From: Clarireedia homoeocarpa
Taxonomy: Eukaryota; Ascomycota; Leotiomycetes; Helotiales; Rutstroemiaceae
Reading direction: 5' to 3'
Length of the DNA: 64,000 nt
Assembly (NCBI GenBank): GCA_001465935.1
Contig: LNKV01000003.1
Span: 1,768,862 to 1,832,861 of the forward strand
Shown: positions 10,815 to 20,997 of the stretch, one piece after another
How the letters are laid out: every line of letters starts with the position of its first letter
Position numbering within the stretch: position 1 is the first letter of the stretch
Made by a program: the position numbers and the translations under genes
The notes under the pieces: model-generated
What the model saw: only the letters and a program-made list of their open reading frames with translations
Told to the model about the DNA's origin: nothing
Databases searched by the model: none

Positions 10815-13800
10815 CCTTGTTGTATTTTCCTCTATCGATCTCGACTTATCTCAACCACATAGACACTCGTAGACTTTGGACGCAGGTAGTTGTGGGCGGT
10901 TGTGGTGGTGGTGTGGTGGGAAGGTTGAGAGGGATGATGGTTCGAAGGAAAGCACACGAGTAGATATTTGGGGTAGGGTAGAAGACTAAGATAATGTAAG
11001 AGAAAGACTGGGCCACACCACCAGCTAATACTTTGATAACTAAGCACGCCCAAAGTAGAGTAGGTACTGCGGAAAGCGGTGCTATGTCGGCTTAGGATAA
11101 TTAAGCGAGAATTCTGGGAGGTGGAGGTGGAAAAGTCCGAAAAGGCTGTGAAGATTGAAGAACCTTGAAGAATTGTATTGGGAAACCTTGAAGAATTGTA
11201 TTTATATGGACAAAAATGGACGGACTACGATGCACCAAGGAAAGAGAGAAAGCGGCCAATGATACTAAGACCAATCCAAGAACCAAGGAACGGCGAAGGA
11301 GTGCATCCGTCACCGTTAGATCGAATCGAGGTGTACGAACAGCGAAAAGCGAAAAAGAAAAGCGTCTACATACCACGGATAGACAGATCCCCTAGAGTTC
11401 CAACCCTAGGTAGTTCCATGGGTGGGAGGAAGGTAAACGGGGAGCAAGACTGGCGGTTCTAGAAGTAAAAGTTCTTTCAGGTCATCTTGTCCGTTCTATC
11501 ACCAAAGAATTTCGGGGTTACTTTGACGAGAAGAAAACTGTGTAATAAGAGCAGGACACAAAGCTACAAGGGTATTGGATTTGGTATGGGCAGAGTATTC
11601 GCTGTACTTTTGTCGATGTTGTACAACTCCACGGCAACTCCACGGCCATTTGATATTGGGAGTCGTTATCACAGGTTACCATGAAAACCCGGCAGTATTA
11701 ATATATCATTGGTGATGTCGCAGTTCTCTGACATTTGCAGAAGCAAGGGCATGAACAATGGCCACGGTTAGTGATGCACGAAGGATACAAAGAAGATTCA
11801 CGGATCCATATTTTGATAAGCCTGGGTTCGGCTCGAGTACATACTGCGTATGATTCGACATATGGGTGGGTATGCCATTGGTGTGCTGTGAGGGCTATTG
11901 TGTGCGTGGATTGCGGGCTTTTCTCTTTCCACTCCACCATTCATATCAATTCACATCAACTCGAAATACCTCGTTCGCCATGTACTCGTAGCACTCGCAG
12001 TGAGTGGTGAGGTATGTTGTGGCATGGTATTGCATCGTATCGTATCGATCGTATCATGACCACATAACCCATCCTCCCCAAGCCGGTGTGCCGAGAAGGA
12101 GTGCCAAATGCCTGAGCGTGAATAGGAAGACTGGTAGACCAGCCGGACGGAGCTTATTAAGAGCATTTGCTAAATCGACTAACCATACTACTGTAGGTAC
12201 TCGTCTGGAGAACCACTGGGCATCGATGAAGCAAAGCACGAAATAGCATACGCACGCATATCCACTAGCTGAGCCGAAATCCTCACAAACAAGGAACATA
12301 GAGGGGGAGTAGCACCCGCATGTTAGTACAAGTATGTACCAGTATCAAGTATGACGGACAGGCATTCTAGTCAGGTATTTTAAAAGCATTTAAGGAGAGA
12401 CTCGCAAGGGAGCACATCCATTGATGAAGAGGACTAGGTTCTTCCATGCAGCTGACACGATCTTCCCTCTCACCTACGCAAAACCCGTTATACAATCGAA
12501 GCATCTCGCATTCCCAATCCAAACATCCATGAGATCAGGTATTCACGATCCGCAATCCTAGAGAGAACCCACTACTTCTTACTTCGTACATACGTTAGGA
12601 TCTTCCTACTTCCCCGCTTTCTAGTCTACCTGCCCCCGTGCGTACTTGTGCTCTACCCGTGCGGAGAGTTATGTTGCAGAGAGTTATTTTGACTTCATAA
12701 AAGACACAGTTAGAGCCCTTTCTTCATCCGCCTCGGCGGGGAAGGGAATTTGTTTTGGTGGTGTACTGTACTGGACAATATAAACATCTTTTCCAAGAGA
12801 AAAGCCAGCTCAACCACCACCTTACTCGTAAAATATTCATTGCTTGGTACTCTCACCCATACACAAGACATCCATCTACCCACTTGACCCTACTCATACA
12901 AGTCCAAGTAATGAAGTGTGGCATACATACCGAGTACCCACAGACCCGAATCACCTACCCTCCCTTCCTGCTCTCCCTCTCCCTATTCCCCTTCGTCAAA
13001 CAAAAACCCCCCAAAAAAGCCCCTCCATTGAAACAACTCAAGTATGAACCAAATATCCATCCATCCATTTCATAATTTCCCATTCCCCTCTAACTTACAG
13101 TACTTCAATTTGATATTCCGTACTTGGGCACAAACAAGAGAAGGAGAAGCGCTTCTTACTGTACAGTACTGTAAAGATCGCCAGGAACTTTCTTCCTACT
13201 CCTGTATAAGTAATGATCGACCTATCATACCACACAAACAAAACACGAACCCGCACTTCACTCACTAAAAATTGCTTCGCCTCACGATGACTTCATCTAT
13301 AACCCAACGTTCTAGACCCACGGGGAATCTTGGCTTTACCTCCGTAGCAGTTTCGACTAAGTAGGCCTTATTTGGTTGGTGCAAAGCTTGCTAGAGCTTT
13401 TGAACTGTGTATTCAATAGCTTTGCTTGGTAGCTCACAATTCAAATCTTATGCTTGGAAAACTTGGAAATATATATTTTATGCAGTGTAGCATGTGTGCA
13501 GCCAAACGTTAGAGAAATTCGGCACTTTGGCGATGGTAGTATTAATAAGGTTACATTATGTTTTGATTCTTTATTGTTCTGCAGCTCCATGTCTGACCAA
13601 CGTCGGTATTTTATCCAAAAACAGATCACTACTAGAGGGGCACAAGAAGCTTTTCCACTAAGAGGTTTCCCAAAAAGCTTCATGTCCCGTCCCTCTAGAA
13701 CTAGGTCCGTCCCAAAACCAAAATCTAGTACAAGATATTACCTACATGCGGCATCAACCACATGTGACTAGAAACAAGTACCTACTAACTCCTAAGACCA

Positions 13801-13817
13801 TAATCAATCATGATATT
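10815..13817. other. 3-kb gene-free interval
   Basis: The interval lies between the 5' end of the KH gene and the 3' end of the 882-residue gene, both on the minus strand. Open frames are short and on both strands, with no family resemblance or splice logic. Several pyrimidine-rich blocks occur (about 12810-13080 plus strand, 10900-11000 minus strand). It is best read as a long promoter plus 5' leader of the KH gene. A long non-coding RNA could be hidden here, but sequence alone does not show one. Confidence 0.4.
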
Positions 13818-16466
13818 TTAACGGTAGACTTTTCTCGCAGTACTAGGAATTTCATCCGCGTAGATGAACACCGACCCTTCCCTCTCCCGGGGTCGCTCAA
13901 TCATAGTAGGTGGCCGTTGACTCTCAACCTCATAGTATCTGTCACCTTCAACTGCGGTTGCTTGTCGGCTACGCGGTATTATTTCCACAGGGCGAACACT
14001 AAACTCCCTAGGTGGAGGAGCCATAATTTCTCGGCGAACTTCAGGGTGAACACTAGAAGCATATTCCCTCGGCGGTGCCTCAGGACGTACACTTTGAAGT
14101 CTCCCCACATACTCTCTTGGCATTTCATATCTTAGTGCTTCAGGGCGAACACTTTGTGGACGAGACAGATACTCCCTTGGAGCTTCCTCAAAGTGGCTAA
14201 CTTGACGACGTTCAGTAGGAGCTCTGATTCTAATATATTCCTCGCCTGGAGGCGCCATTGCTGTTGGCCGGACAGAATATTCCCGTTCACGATAAGACCT
14301 ATATTCTGGATGGGCGTATTCTGGTTGTGTAATAACACGTCTTGGGGCTGCAAGTGCTGGAGACCTCCTGTATAAAACTCCGTCCTCTTCGTACGTTTCC
14401 ACAGGTGCACGCGAGGAAACCGTCCTGGTTGGTGCGCGCTCGTAGTAAACCTCACCGTCATGGTGTCTGATAGCTGGAGCAACTGATTGGCGAATGGGCG
14501 GTGCGGGTCCTGGGTCGATGTATTCGCGGCCATAGGCATCAACAACGATCCGGACGGGCTGTCTCGGCGGTCCCATTGGGACTGGTGACCGTCGTTCCCT
14601 CATGATAGGTGATCGCGATCTTTCACGATCAGCTTCCGGCCGAACACTGGCACTGGGTAATACTGGTCGCTCTCTCTCCATATAGTATCTAGGCCCCTCG
14701 ATGACTTGTCGATCAAGTACAGCATGAGAGCCCTCTCTGATCGGTCGTGAATAGGGTAAAGCATAAACTGGAGATAGCTGTCTTCTCGTGTATTGTCCAC
14801 CGCCGTCGATGCGCTGATATTCTACATCATCCCTCTCGAGTCGCTGGTAAATTGGCTCCGGCCGTCGTACGTCTGCGTAACGGTCTACATAGCGCTCTTC
14901 ATAACGTGGAGCCGCTCGCACCTCTTCATACCTCTTTGGCTCTTCATGAAGTGCTTCGACGGGTTCATACCTAGGCTCGTCATAATTAAGCTCCGAAGTA
15001 TACTGTCCTGATTGTCGCTGCCTCTTCGGTGGTCTAGGTAAAGGTGCAACACCGAATGGTGAAGGTGAACGGGGCTCAGGTTTAATGTATGGTGAATCCG
15101 GTGTTTCGGCTTGACCACCATCAGCAGTCTTACGTCTCTTCTTTTTCCCTTTCTTCTTTTCCGAAGCCTTCGCTCCACTAGGTGAGTTCTCTACACTTGA
15201 AAGTCCTGGCGCGGTATTGCGCAGTGCGACTACTTGAGCTGGCTGCGCCTCGTTCTGTGGCAATGGATCGCGAAGGATAGGGGGATCCCTTGCCGTAGCC
15301 AGTGGGGAGACCCGAGCAGGTTGTGGTGCTACTGGAGATAAATCATGGGCTCTAACGACAGGGGCAGTATTGTTGTGACCAAGCGCTCTTTGCACATTAT
15401 TCTCCGCTGCTGCCCTCGGTAACGCCGCTCTGTCAATAGTCTGCTGTGATGCCGCACTTTCAGATCCTGTGGTACTATCTTGGGAAGTACTAACCATGCC
15501 TGAAGGTCTACTTTGTTTGCTGCTGGTGTTTGTCGGTTCTTCGTGCGACTTCCCATGATAATCGTTAAAAGGTTGGCTGGGCGAATATGTATCCCGACCA
15601 GATGGAGTGAACTGTGATTGTGAATGGCTTTGGGTTGCTAGATGATTATCTTTGGGTAGCGAAGTACCAGTCATGACCAAGTCATTGTCACCAATGTAAT
15701 TGTTTGTAAGATTAACTTGAGCTGATGGCTCATATGCCGAGGCCTCACCGCGTACTTGACCACTGAGAGTTTCCTTGTGACTGTGTGATGAGCCAAATGG
15801 CTCTGGTGTGTCATGTTGACTGGAATAGAAAGAGTTCTCATCAAATGAATCGCTACCAGCACCCACGGAAGGTTCTACTTCCGCAGCCGTAGCAGGATGC
15901 ACTATAGTAAGTGCTTTTTGCAAAACTTCAGCAAGGTCAAAATTTGGGAGGGATTCAGATGTCTGAAGCAAAGCTTTCTGAGCCAGGCGATGTTGATCCA
16001 TTTGTTCCCTAAGCGCCCGTTCCAACCTCTGTCTCTGCAATTGTATTTCCGCTTTGATAAGATCATCGGATTTCTCCAAAAGAATTGGGTTTATCTCTGA
16101 CTTCATAGATTTGCCAGGCATTGAAGATGCCTGTGACTTAGGAAGGAGGCCGTTCATCGCAGCCGGACGATTATTGATTGGTGACATGTTGCTGTTGGAA
16201 ACGAATGACGATTCGTTAGCCGCCTGTGCATTCGCACGAGTTGTCGAAGTACTGGGCGATGATAGATTGTGCGCCGCATTGCTGCTCTGTTTCCCAACAC
16301 CTACAAGGTGAGCAGGAATCTTGACGCGAGGATGAGTTCCTGCGAGGACAGCATCGCGAAAATGGATGATCTTCTCGTACTCTTTTATTTCACGGATATT
16401 GTCTGCTGTCAGTGTAACACCATTTGTGCCATTAGTTGGCACAAGAGCAACAGCCCCTTGGGCCAT
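13818..16466 (-). CDS. Large, mostly disordered protein with basic nuclear-localisation stretch and C-terminal PREY/SVRPE repeats
   Basis: One intronless frame of 882 residues starts at an ATG with good context. The N-terminal 45 residues (starting MAQGAVALVPTNG and containing EIKEYEKIIHFRDAVL, HPRVKIP) are the only part that looks folded. Residues around 145-170 form a Gln/Arg-rich helix (QLQRQRLERAL). The remainder is Ser/Pro/Gln-rich, then from about 430 on rich in Arg, Tyr, Glu and Pro. A bipartite-looking basic cluster KKKGKKKRRK near residue 440 suggests nuclear entry. From about residue 762 to 828 the unit PREY...SVRPE is repeated four times in degenerate form. I recognise no enzymatic domain. 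The protein could be an RNA- or chromatin-associated scaffold, but that is inference from composition only. It is divergently arranged with the nucleotidase gene. Confidence 0.8.
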   Translation of the reverse strand: MAQGAVALVPTNGTNGVTLTADNIREIKEYEKIIHFRDAVLAGTHPRVKIPAHLVGVGKQSSNAAHNLSSPSTSTTRANAQAANESSFVSNSNMSPINNRPAAMNGLLPKSQASSMPGKSMKSEINPILLEKSDDLIKAEIQLQRQRLERALREQMDQHRLAQKALLQTSESLPNFDLAEVLQKALTIVHPATAAEVEPSVGAGSDSFDENSFYSSQHDTPEPFGSSHSHKETLSGQVRGEASAYEPSAQVNLTNNYIGDNDLVMTGTSLPKDNHLATQSHSQSQFTPSGRDTYSPSQPFNDYHGKSHEEPTNTSSKQSRPSGMVSTSQDSTTGSESAASQQTIDRAALPRAAAENNVQRALGHNNTAPVVRAHDLSPVAPQPARVSPLATARDPPILRDPLPQNEAQPAQVVALRNTAPGLSSVENSPSGAKASEKKKGKKKRRKTADGGQAETPDSPYIKPEPRSPSPFGVAPLPRPPKRQRQSGQYTSELNYDEPRYEPVEALHEEPKRYEEVRAAPRYEERYVDRYADVRRPEPIYQRLERDDVEYQRIDGGGQYTRRQLSPVYALPYSRPIREGSHAVLDRQVIEGPRYYMERERPVLPSASVRPEADRERSRSPIMRERRSPVPMGPPRQPVRIVVDAYGREYIDPGPAPPIRQSVAPAIRHHDGEVYYERAPTRTVSSRAPVETYEEDGVLYRRSPALAAPRRVITQPEYAHPEYRSYREREYSVRPTAMAPPGEEYIRIRAPTERRQVSHFEEAPREYLSRPQSVRPEALRYEMPREYVGRLQSVRPEAPPREYASSVHPEVRREIMAPPPREFSVRPVEIIPRSRQATAVEGDRYYEVESQRPPTMIERPREREGSVFIYADEIPSTARKVYR
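13983..14183 (-). repeat. Degenerate in-gene tandem repeat (PREY...SVRPE units)
   Basis: The DNA of the 3' part of the 882-residue gene repeats a roughly 45-60 nt unit encoding EYxxRxQSVRPEA-like segments. At least four copies can be aligned by eye (SRPQSVRPEA, GRLQSVRPEA, ASSVHPEV, EFSVRPVE). The units are diverged, so the array is old rather than a recent expansion. Confidence 0.6.
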
Positions 16467-17151
16467 GATGAAAGAGCGAACTATGAATCAACTGAGAATA
16501 CAGAAAGATTGACTTATTGACTCTGTCAATGTATTATGTAAAGGTCGAGCGAATGAGTGGGAGATCTGCTGCAAGTGTTAAATCGCAGGTTGTAAATGTT
16601 ATATAAAATCCTCGTACGGATTGTTCTTGTCGTAAGGATGTGGTTTGGGTTGAAAGTGTGTCGGCTGGAAATTGCTGAAATTTGGCGATCGCATATTGTT
16701 CGAGTCCGACAGGTCCATCGCTACAGCCACACCTTCTGTACGTTTCGTTTATCTACGAGTTCCACTTTCGTATACGTTGATCCATCACACGAACACCAAT
16801 GGTTCTGCGATGCATGAGGCGTGTGGCGGGATCAAATATTGATTGAATTAAGTAGGCATCATCCTGTTGATCCATTCAATAACATAGCATCTCTCATGGC
16901 TGTTCACGAGATCATCGAGTTGAGAGTTCGCACACAACATGATCGCCGGCGATTTTCGAAATCTGTGCTCCTGTAAGTATACCAACCAGCACACAAAGAC
17001 TTGAGCTGGCCCATAAATTAGTACATCTACACGCATTAGCTAAGGCTTGAACACCACACTATAACAGATCACAGTTGCTTTCTTCGCCGGATGACTCTTG
17101 AATTCTTCATTCTTTCTACAGTAAGCATCGTTTATTGAGTAATGTTGATAA
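16467..17151. promoter_or_regulatory. Divergent intergenic region
   Basis: This is the shared upstream region of the 882-residue gene (minus, start 16466) and the nucleotidase gene (plus). No coding signal and no confident motif is seen. Confidence 0.4.
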
Positions 17152-17316
17152 ATGTACAATATCTCGAGGTGTATCAGAACTTACACCAAACCTCTCCTTC
17201 AACCTAATCGTCTTGCTACATCTTGCGTCTGCATCATACGTAGAGGAACTACATCATCCATAACCAAAGCCGCTGCCAGAAATACATCCAATTTTCTTCA
17301 TCCCAAGAAACCAACA
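17152..17316 (+). other. In-frame upstream extension of the nucleotidase with presequence-like composition
   Basis: From the ATG at 17152 the frame runs without a stop into the nucleotidase start, adding 55 residues that contain no Asp or Glu and many Arg, Lys, Ser and Thr (for example YNISRCIRTYTKPLL). This composition is typical of mitochondrial targeting sequences. Whether translation ever begins here is unknown. Confidence 0.45.
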
Positions 17317-18178
17317 ATGGGGGACGCCACCACCGATTCAAGACCCGTATTCTTCTTCGATATTGACAATTGTGTAAGAGCACTTCCTCTCCAGGATTCT
17401 CTTGACCACTGCTAATTCATCCGGTGTCATCTAGCTCTATTCTAAAAGTTGGTTTGCACCAGTATTACTCAACCACTTGTCATCGATCTAACAAGATAAC
17501 CACAGGCAAGAATGTCCACGACCACATGACCGAACTCATCGACCAGTATTTTATGAAGCATCTGGAACTCAGTCGAGAAGATGCTTATAAACTACACCAA
17601 GACTACTACCGGAACTACGGTCTAGCCATCGAAGGACTGGTACGCCACCACAAAATCGACGCACTGGAGTACAACCGTCAAGTAGACGACGCCGTGCCGT
17701 TAGAAGATATCCTTTCACCCGATCCTGAACTACGTAAGCTTCTGGGGGATATTGATAGATCTAAGGTTAAGCTATGGCTCTTTACCAATGCATATGTGAA
17801 CCACGGGAAGCGTGTGGTACGGCTCTTGGGCGTGGAAGATATGTTTGAAGGGATGACATTTTGCGACTATGCCCAAGAGAGGATAATTTGCAAACCCTAC
17901 CAAGAAGCATTCGACAAGGCGATGAAGGAGGCTGGAGTGAAAAATGAGGAGGACTGCTATTTCGTTGGTGAGTATCTATCGACAAGAAACAATGACTTTC
18001 ACTAATGATCACAGATGACTCTGCACTGAACTGCCGCAAAGCCCAAGAAATTGGCTGGACCACAGCTCATTTACTTGAAGACGGAGTCACACCGCCTGCT
18101 GAGAAAGTATCCAAGTATCAAATCAGCACGTTGCAAGAACTAAGGTCGATCTTCCCACAGTTTTTCAACTCTTCATGA
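17317..18178 (+). CDS. HAD-superfamily pyrimidine 5'-nucleotidase (Sdt1/Phm8-like)
   Basis: Four exons, 17317-17373, 17435-17447, 17506-17967 and 18015-18178, total 696 nt and 231 residues. HAD motif I is FFFDIDNCLYS with nucleophile Asp15 and Asp17. The motif is split by two introns around a 13-nt micro-exon. Motif II is LWLFTNAY, motif III the lysine in CKPYQEAF, and motif IV VDDSALNC. This order and the helical cap (NVHDHMTELIDQYF) match yeast Sdt1/Phm8, which dephosphorylate nucleoside monophosphates and lysophosphatidic acid. The chosen ATG has a strong context (CCAACAATGG). An in-frame ATG at 17152 would add 55 residues (see findings). The final exon is required for motif IV; unspliced reading stops at 18003-18005. 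Confidence 0.9.
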
Positions 18179-18461
18179 TAGAAAGACCTTGATTTGGGGC
18201 GTGTACGTCAACTTGGGCGGCTTGGTTCGTTTCTTGACCGGCTAGAGAGAGAGAGCCACCCCAAGTACCCATTATAGAACAAATTAGACTAATTATATTA
18301 TGCCCTGCAAGATTTCCAGTCTTCTCAAACTCCAAGAGGGTATTAAATTTGCAAAACTCCTTGCGCCTTCCATGCCACCAGAATATCGGATCGTGTCACC
18401 ATGATGTGAATGGCTATTCCTCTTTTATTTTCCTCTTCTATTGTTCAGTATCGTTCGGCAT

Positions 18462-18998
18462 TCAAGGCCTTTTAACACTCCGTATAACGCTCTCCAATTT
18501 CTCCAATATAACCTCTTTTTCCTTCAACGCTTGCTTTCTCCGCGATTCTTCCTCTTTGAGTTCTTGCTCTAGCCGCTGAATAGTCTCGACTTGATCCTTC
18601 TCACTGGTTTCTAGTCCCGGCAAAACACTTATGAGACTTTCGATTTGTTGTTCTTTTAGGATAAGATCGCGCGCCAGTTCGAGTTGGCCGTCTTTGAATT
18701 GGTCTTCAGGTAGTGGATCAACTGTAACAGTATCAGCAACGATGACAAACACCAAAATGATTAGAAATCGCCATACCATCTTCAACTACTTTAGGTGCGC
18801 CCTCGCCGTTCTTTGTTTCTTTGCGGACGACGTCATTCTTTCCGACGCGCACAAGATCGTGGTGTTTATTCACCCATACAAGGGATGCGACGAATTGGAG
18901 AGCGAGCTATCAGATTTAGTAACAGCGTTTGTGAGCACGCAGTATGAGTAGCAAACCTCGTCAACAGCATCCTGGAGCTGCGTCAAGCGATCAGCCAT
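18462..18998 (-). CDS. MED21: Mediator complex subunit 21 (Srb7)
   Basis: Three exons on the minus strand, 18998-18957, 18906-18777 and 18721-18462, join to 143 residues, the usual Med21 size. The N-terminus MADRLTQLQDAVDE, the segment LALQFVASLVWVNKHHD and the strongly conserved core ELARDLILKEQQIESLI followed by LPGLETSEKDQ are diagnostic. The C-terminal half is a coiled coil ending VIRSVKRP. Med21 pairs with Med7 in the middle module of Mediator, which links activators to RNA polymerase II. The first intron has a weak donor (GTTTGC) but a good TTACTAAATC branch, and the join is dictated by conservation. The gene is divergent from Rrg7, with 348 bp between start codons. Confidence 0.93.
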
Positions 18999-19346
18999 TT
19001 TTTATGCTGTTGGATATCCTGGAAGACAATCGGAGGGAGGGATTCTAAAGTTTGAGATGCAAGGCTGACAAGTTATCGTAGACTTTTGTGGGGTGACTAA
19101 GATAAGCCTAGCTCATTGGACTAATCAGAAAGCGGCACAAGCACAGCCCTTGGCCAAAATAAATTTCCGTCCGCCTTCCAAAACTTTTTAAGACAAACAA
19201 GGCTCTATCACTGTGTTGTGCTTCATTCTCATCCTTTACATTGCTTGCAAGAATTGCATAGTCCTAGCCGTTCGTATTCTGCTTCTCTCTTTCATCATTG
19301 CGGAATCATGATAGTCACATGATTAAAGCAAACACAAATCACCTTC
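18999..19346. promoter_or_regulatory. Shared promoter of MED21 and RRG7
   Basis: This 348-bp interval lies between two divergent start codons and must hold both promoters. No TATA box or defined activator site is obvious. Confidence 0.5.
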
Positions 19347-20063
19347 ATGTTTTCGGTACGACCGCAACTACGTTTCTTCCAGCTCGGGAAGCAATTGCCG
19401 CGCAGATATCTTGCAAACAGTGCTATATCGGCTTCCAAAGAAGAATCAGAAGAATCGGAAGAATCGGAAGAATGGGAACTTTCTGAGTCAGAGAAAAAGG
19501 AGCATTATGACCTATCTAGTTTTCTAGAATATGCATCACGCAACAATATCGATACAAGCAGTACTCTATATGTAGGGACTCATTACGAGTATATAGTCAA
19601 ACAAGCACTGCAACGCCGGGGCATGTCACTGCAACAAGTGGGCGGGAGGTCCGATTGTGGGATCGACTTACTAGGGACATGGTCGTTGCCAACTGCACCT
19701 CAGCCATTGAAAGTCCTTATTCAGTGTAAAGCATTTGCTAATAAGATCAAACCTGCACAAGCACGGGAGCTGGAGGGAACTTTTGTAGGAGCTCCACCGG
19801 GATGGAGAAATTCCAGTGTCCTCGCATTTCTAGTCTCCCAGCAAGCGGCTACGAAAGGTGTCAGAGAGGCTCTAGGTAGAAGTCGATGGCCAATGGGCTA
19901 TATACTCTGCGAGCCGGGTGGCAGAATCTTGCAGATGCTTTGGAATCGAAAAGCTGCTGAGGAAGGTCTGGCAGGATTGCAGGTTGAATTGCAGTACGCT
20001 GGCGGTGACCTGAAAGAAAAGGAAGTCGTCTTAACTTACCAAGGAGCTATTATCAAGAACTGA
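19347..20063 (+). CDS. RRG7: Mitochondrial protein required for respiratory growth Rrg7 (DUF2034, restriction-endonuclease-like)
   Basis: This is an intronless 238-residue frame. The first 25 residues are basic and free of acidic residues up to the Ser-rich site (MFSVRPQLRFFQLGKQLPRR), consistent with mitochondrial import. An acidic Glu/Ser stretch follows at 32-50. The core carries GTHYEYIV (Glu81), GGRSDCGIDLLG (Asp107) and VLIQCKAF (Gln126 and Lys128). This is the E...D...QxK arrangement of Mrr/Holliday-resolvase-type nucleases described for the DUF2034 family. Yeast Rrg7 is needed for respiratory growth and mitochondrial DNA maintenance, but its biochemical activity is not established. 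The catalytic-looking residues are all present here. Confidence 0.88.
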   Translation: MFSVRPQLRFFQLGKQLPRRYLANSAISASKEESEESEESEEWELSESEKKEHYDLSSFLEYASRNNIDTSSTLYVGTHYEYIVKQALQRRGMSLQQVGGRSDCGIDLLGTWSLPTAPQPLKVLIQCKAFANKIKPAQARELEGTFVGAPPGWRNSSVLAFLVSQQAATKGVREALGRSRWPMGYILCEPGGRILQMLWNRKAAEEGLAGLQVELQYAGGDLKEKEVVLTYQGAIIKN

Positions 20064-20363
20064 GACTCTGAGCGTCAATTTTTGGTATGGCATGTCTTCC
20101 TGCATTAATTCTCCGGGTCGGTTTGGAAATTTGCTCCTAGCTCGCGGGGCACGTAATTTGTTTCTGCCGCTAGTTTGTTGTGCCTTTGTCACAAATGACT
20201 ACATCGGCGCTGGATATGTGTCACTGGACGATTTCGAGATCCTATGACAAAATTATCTTGTACACAGATAACTCAACTCATGATATATCTGCCGCGCAAT
20301 GAGGGTAAAATCCCCAAGCTTCCACTCCGCTCGCCTCGTCACTCAATTTCTGTAGTCACCAAC
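20064..20363. other. Short intergenic interval
   Basis: The interval lies between RRG7 and the small Cys-rich gene on the same strand. Nothing recognisable is seen. Confidence 0.4.
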
Positions 20364-20643
20364 ATGTGTTACCAAACCATGCAAGTTTTTCGGTGCGGTC
20401 ATCACAGCTCGTCAGAAGATGTCGCATGCAGCGAGCCAAGCAATGGCTGTGGTGGTGTATTTTTGAGACAGGAGATTGAAGATTGCGAGGAGCTATGTGA
20501 AGTGAATATCATTGTTTATGGCATTTGAGTACGATCTAACAGCATCCTAGAGATGTCAGGAGGCTATGGAGGCTAAGGAGATGACGTCGGAGCCTGAGAT
20601 GAAAGGGGAGGAGGATGAAGGGCCGTTGATCAAGGTCAGATAG
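20364..20643 (+). CDS. Small cysteine-rich hypothetical protein
   Basis: Two exons, 20364-20501 and 20551-20643, join in frame to 76 residues. The intron has a GTGAAT donor, a GATCTAAC branch and a CCTAG acceptor. The N-terminus MCYQTMQVFRCGHHSSSED, with further Cys at CSEPSNGCGG and CEELCE, gives a Cys/His pattern resembling small zinc-binding proteins seen widely in Pezizomycotina (MCY...CGH start). There is no signal peptide, so it is not a secreted effector by this evidence. The C-terminal exon is acidic (EPEMKGEEDEGPLIKV). Function is unknown. The clean splice signals and conserved start pattern are the reasons for calling it. Confidence 0.6.
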
Positions 20644-20997
20644 GATACTCTGCAGGGGGTGAAAGGTGGTGGTATAACTACTGTTGAGTCCGGCTGAAGA
20701 ATAGAAACCAGGAGGTTCCGAAGCTGCTAAATGACGTCGTCGTTACTCTCAAGAGATGCATAATGGAGAAATAAGCAGGCTATTGGAAAGGTTAAAGAGG
20801 GTAACTATACAGGCCATCCGCCTATCTATGTTTATAGGTCTCTAAATTAGATGTCTTGAAGTACACTATACCGGAGGGCTTTCCTGCAAACATGATAAAG
20901 TGTATGCCAAAGGTGAACCCTTGGATCTATAGCGCAAGCAACTGGTTCGCAATCCCATCTCCTCAAGCAACCTTACAGAGATCTCATAGGATACCCC
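20644..20997. other. Convergent intergenic interval
   Basis: The interval lies between the small Cys-rich gene (plus) and the HIT-family gene (minus). Nothing recognisable is seen. Confidence 0.4.

Noticed and set aside
10925..10945. ggttcga strings resembling a tRNA B-box
   Set aside because: No matching A-box, acceptor stem or anticodon arm at the proper distance; the same holds for similar strings near 43424, 59060 and 59570.
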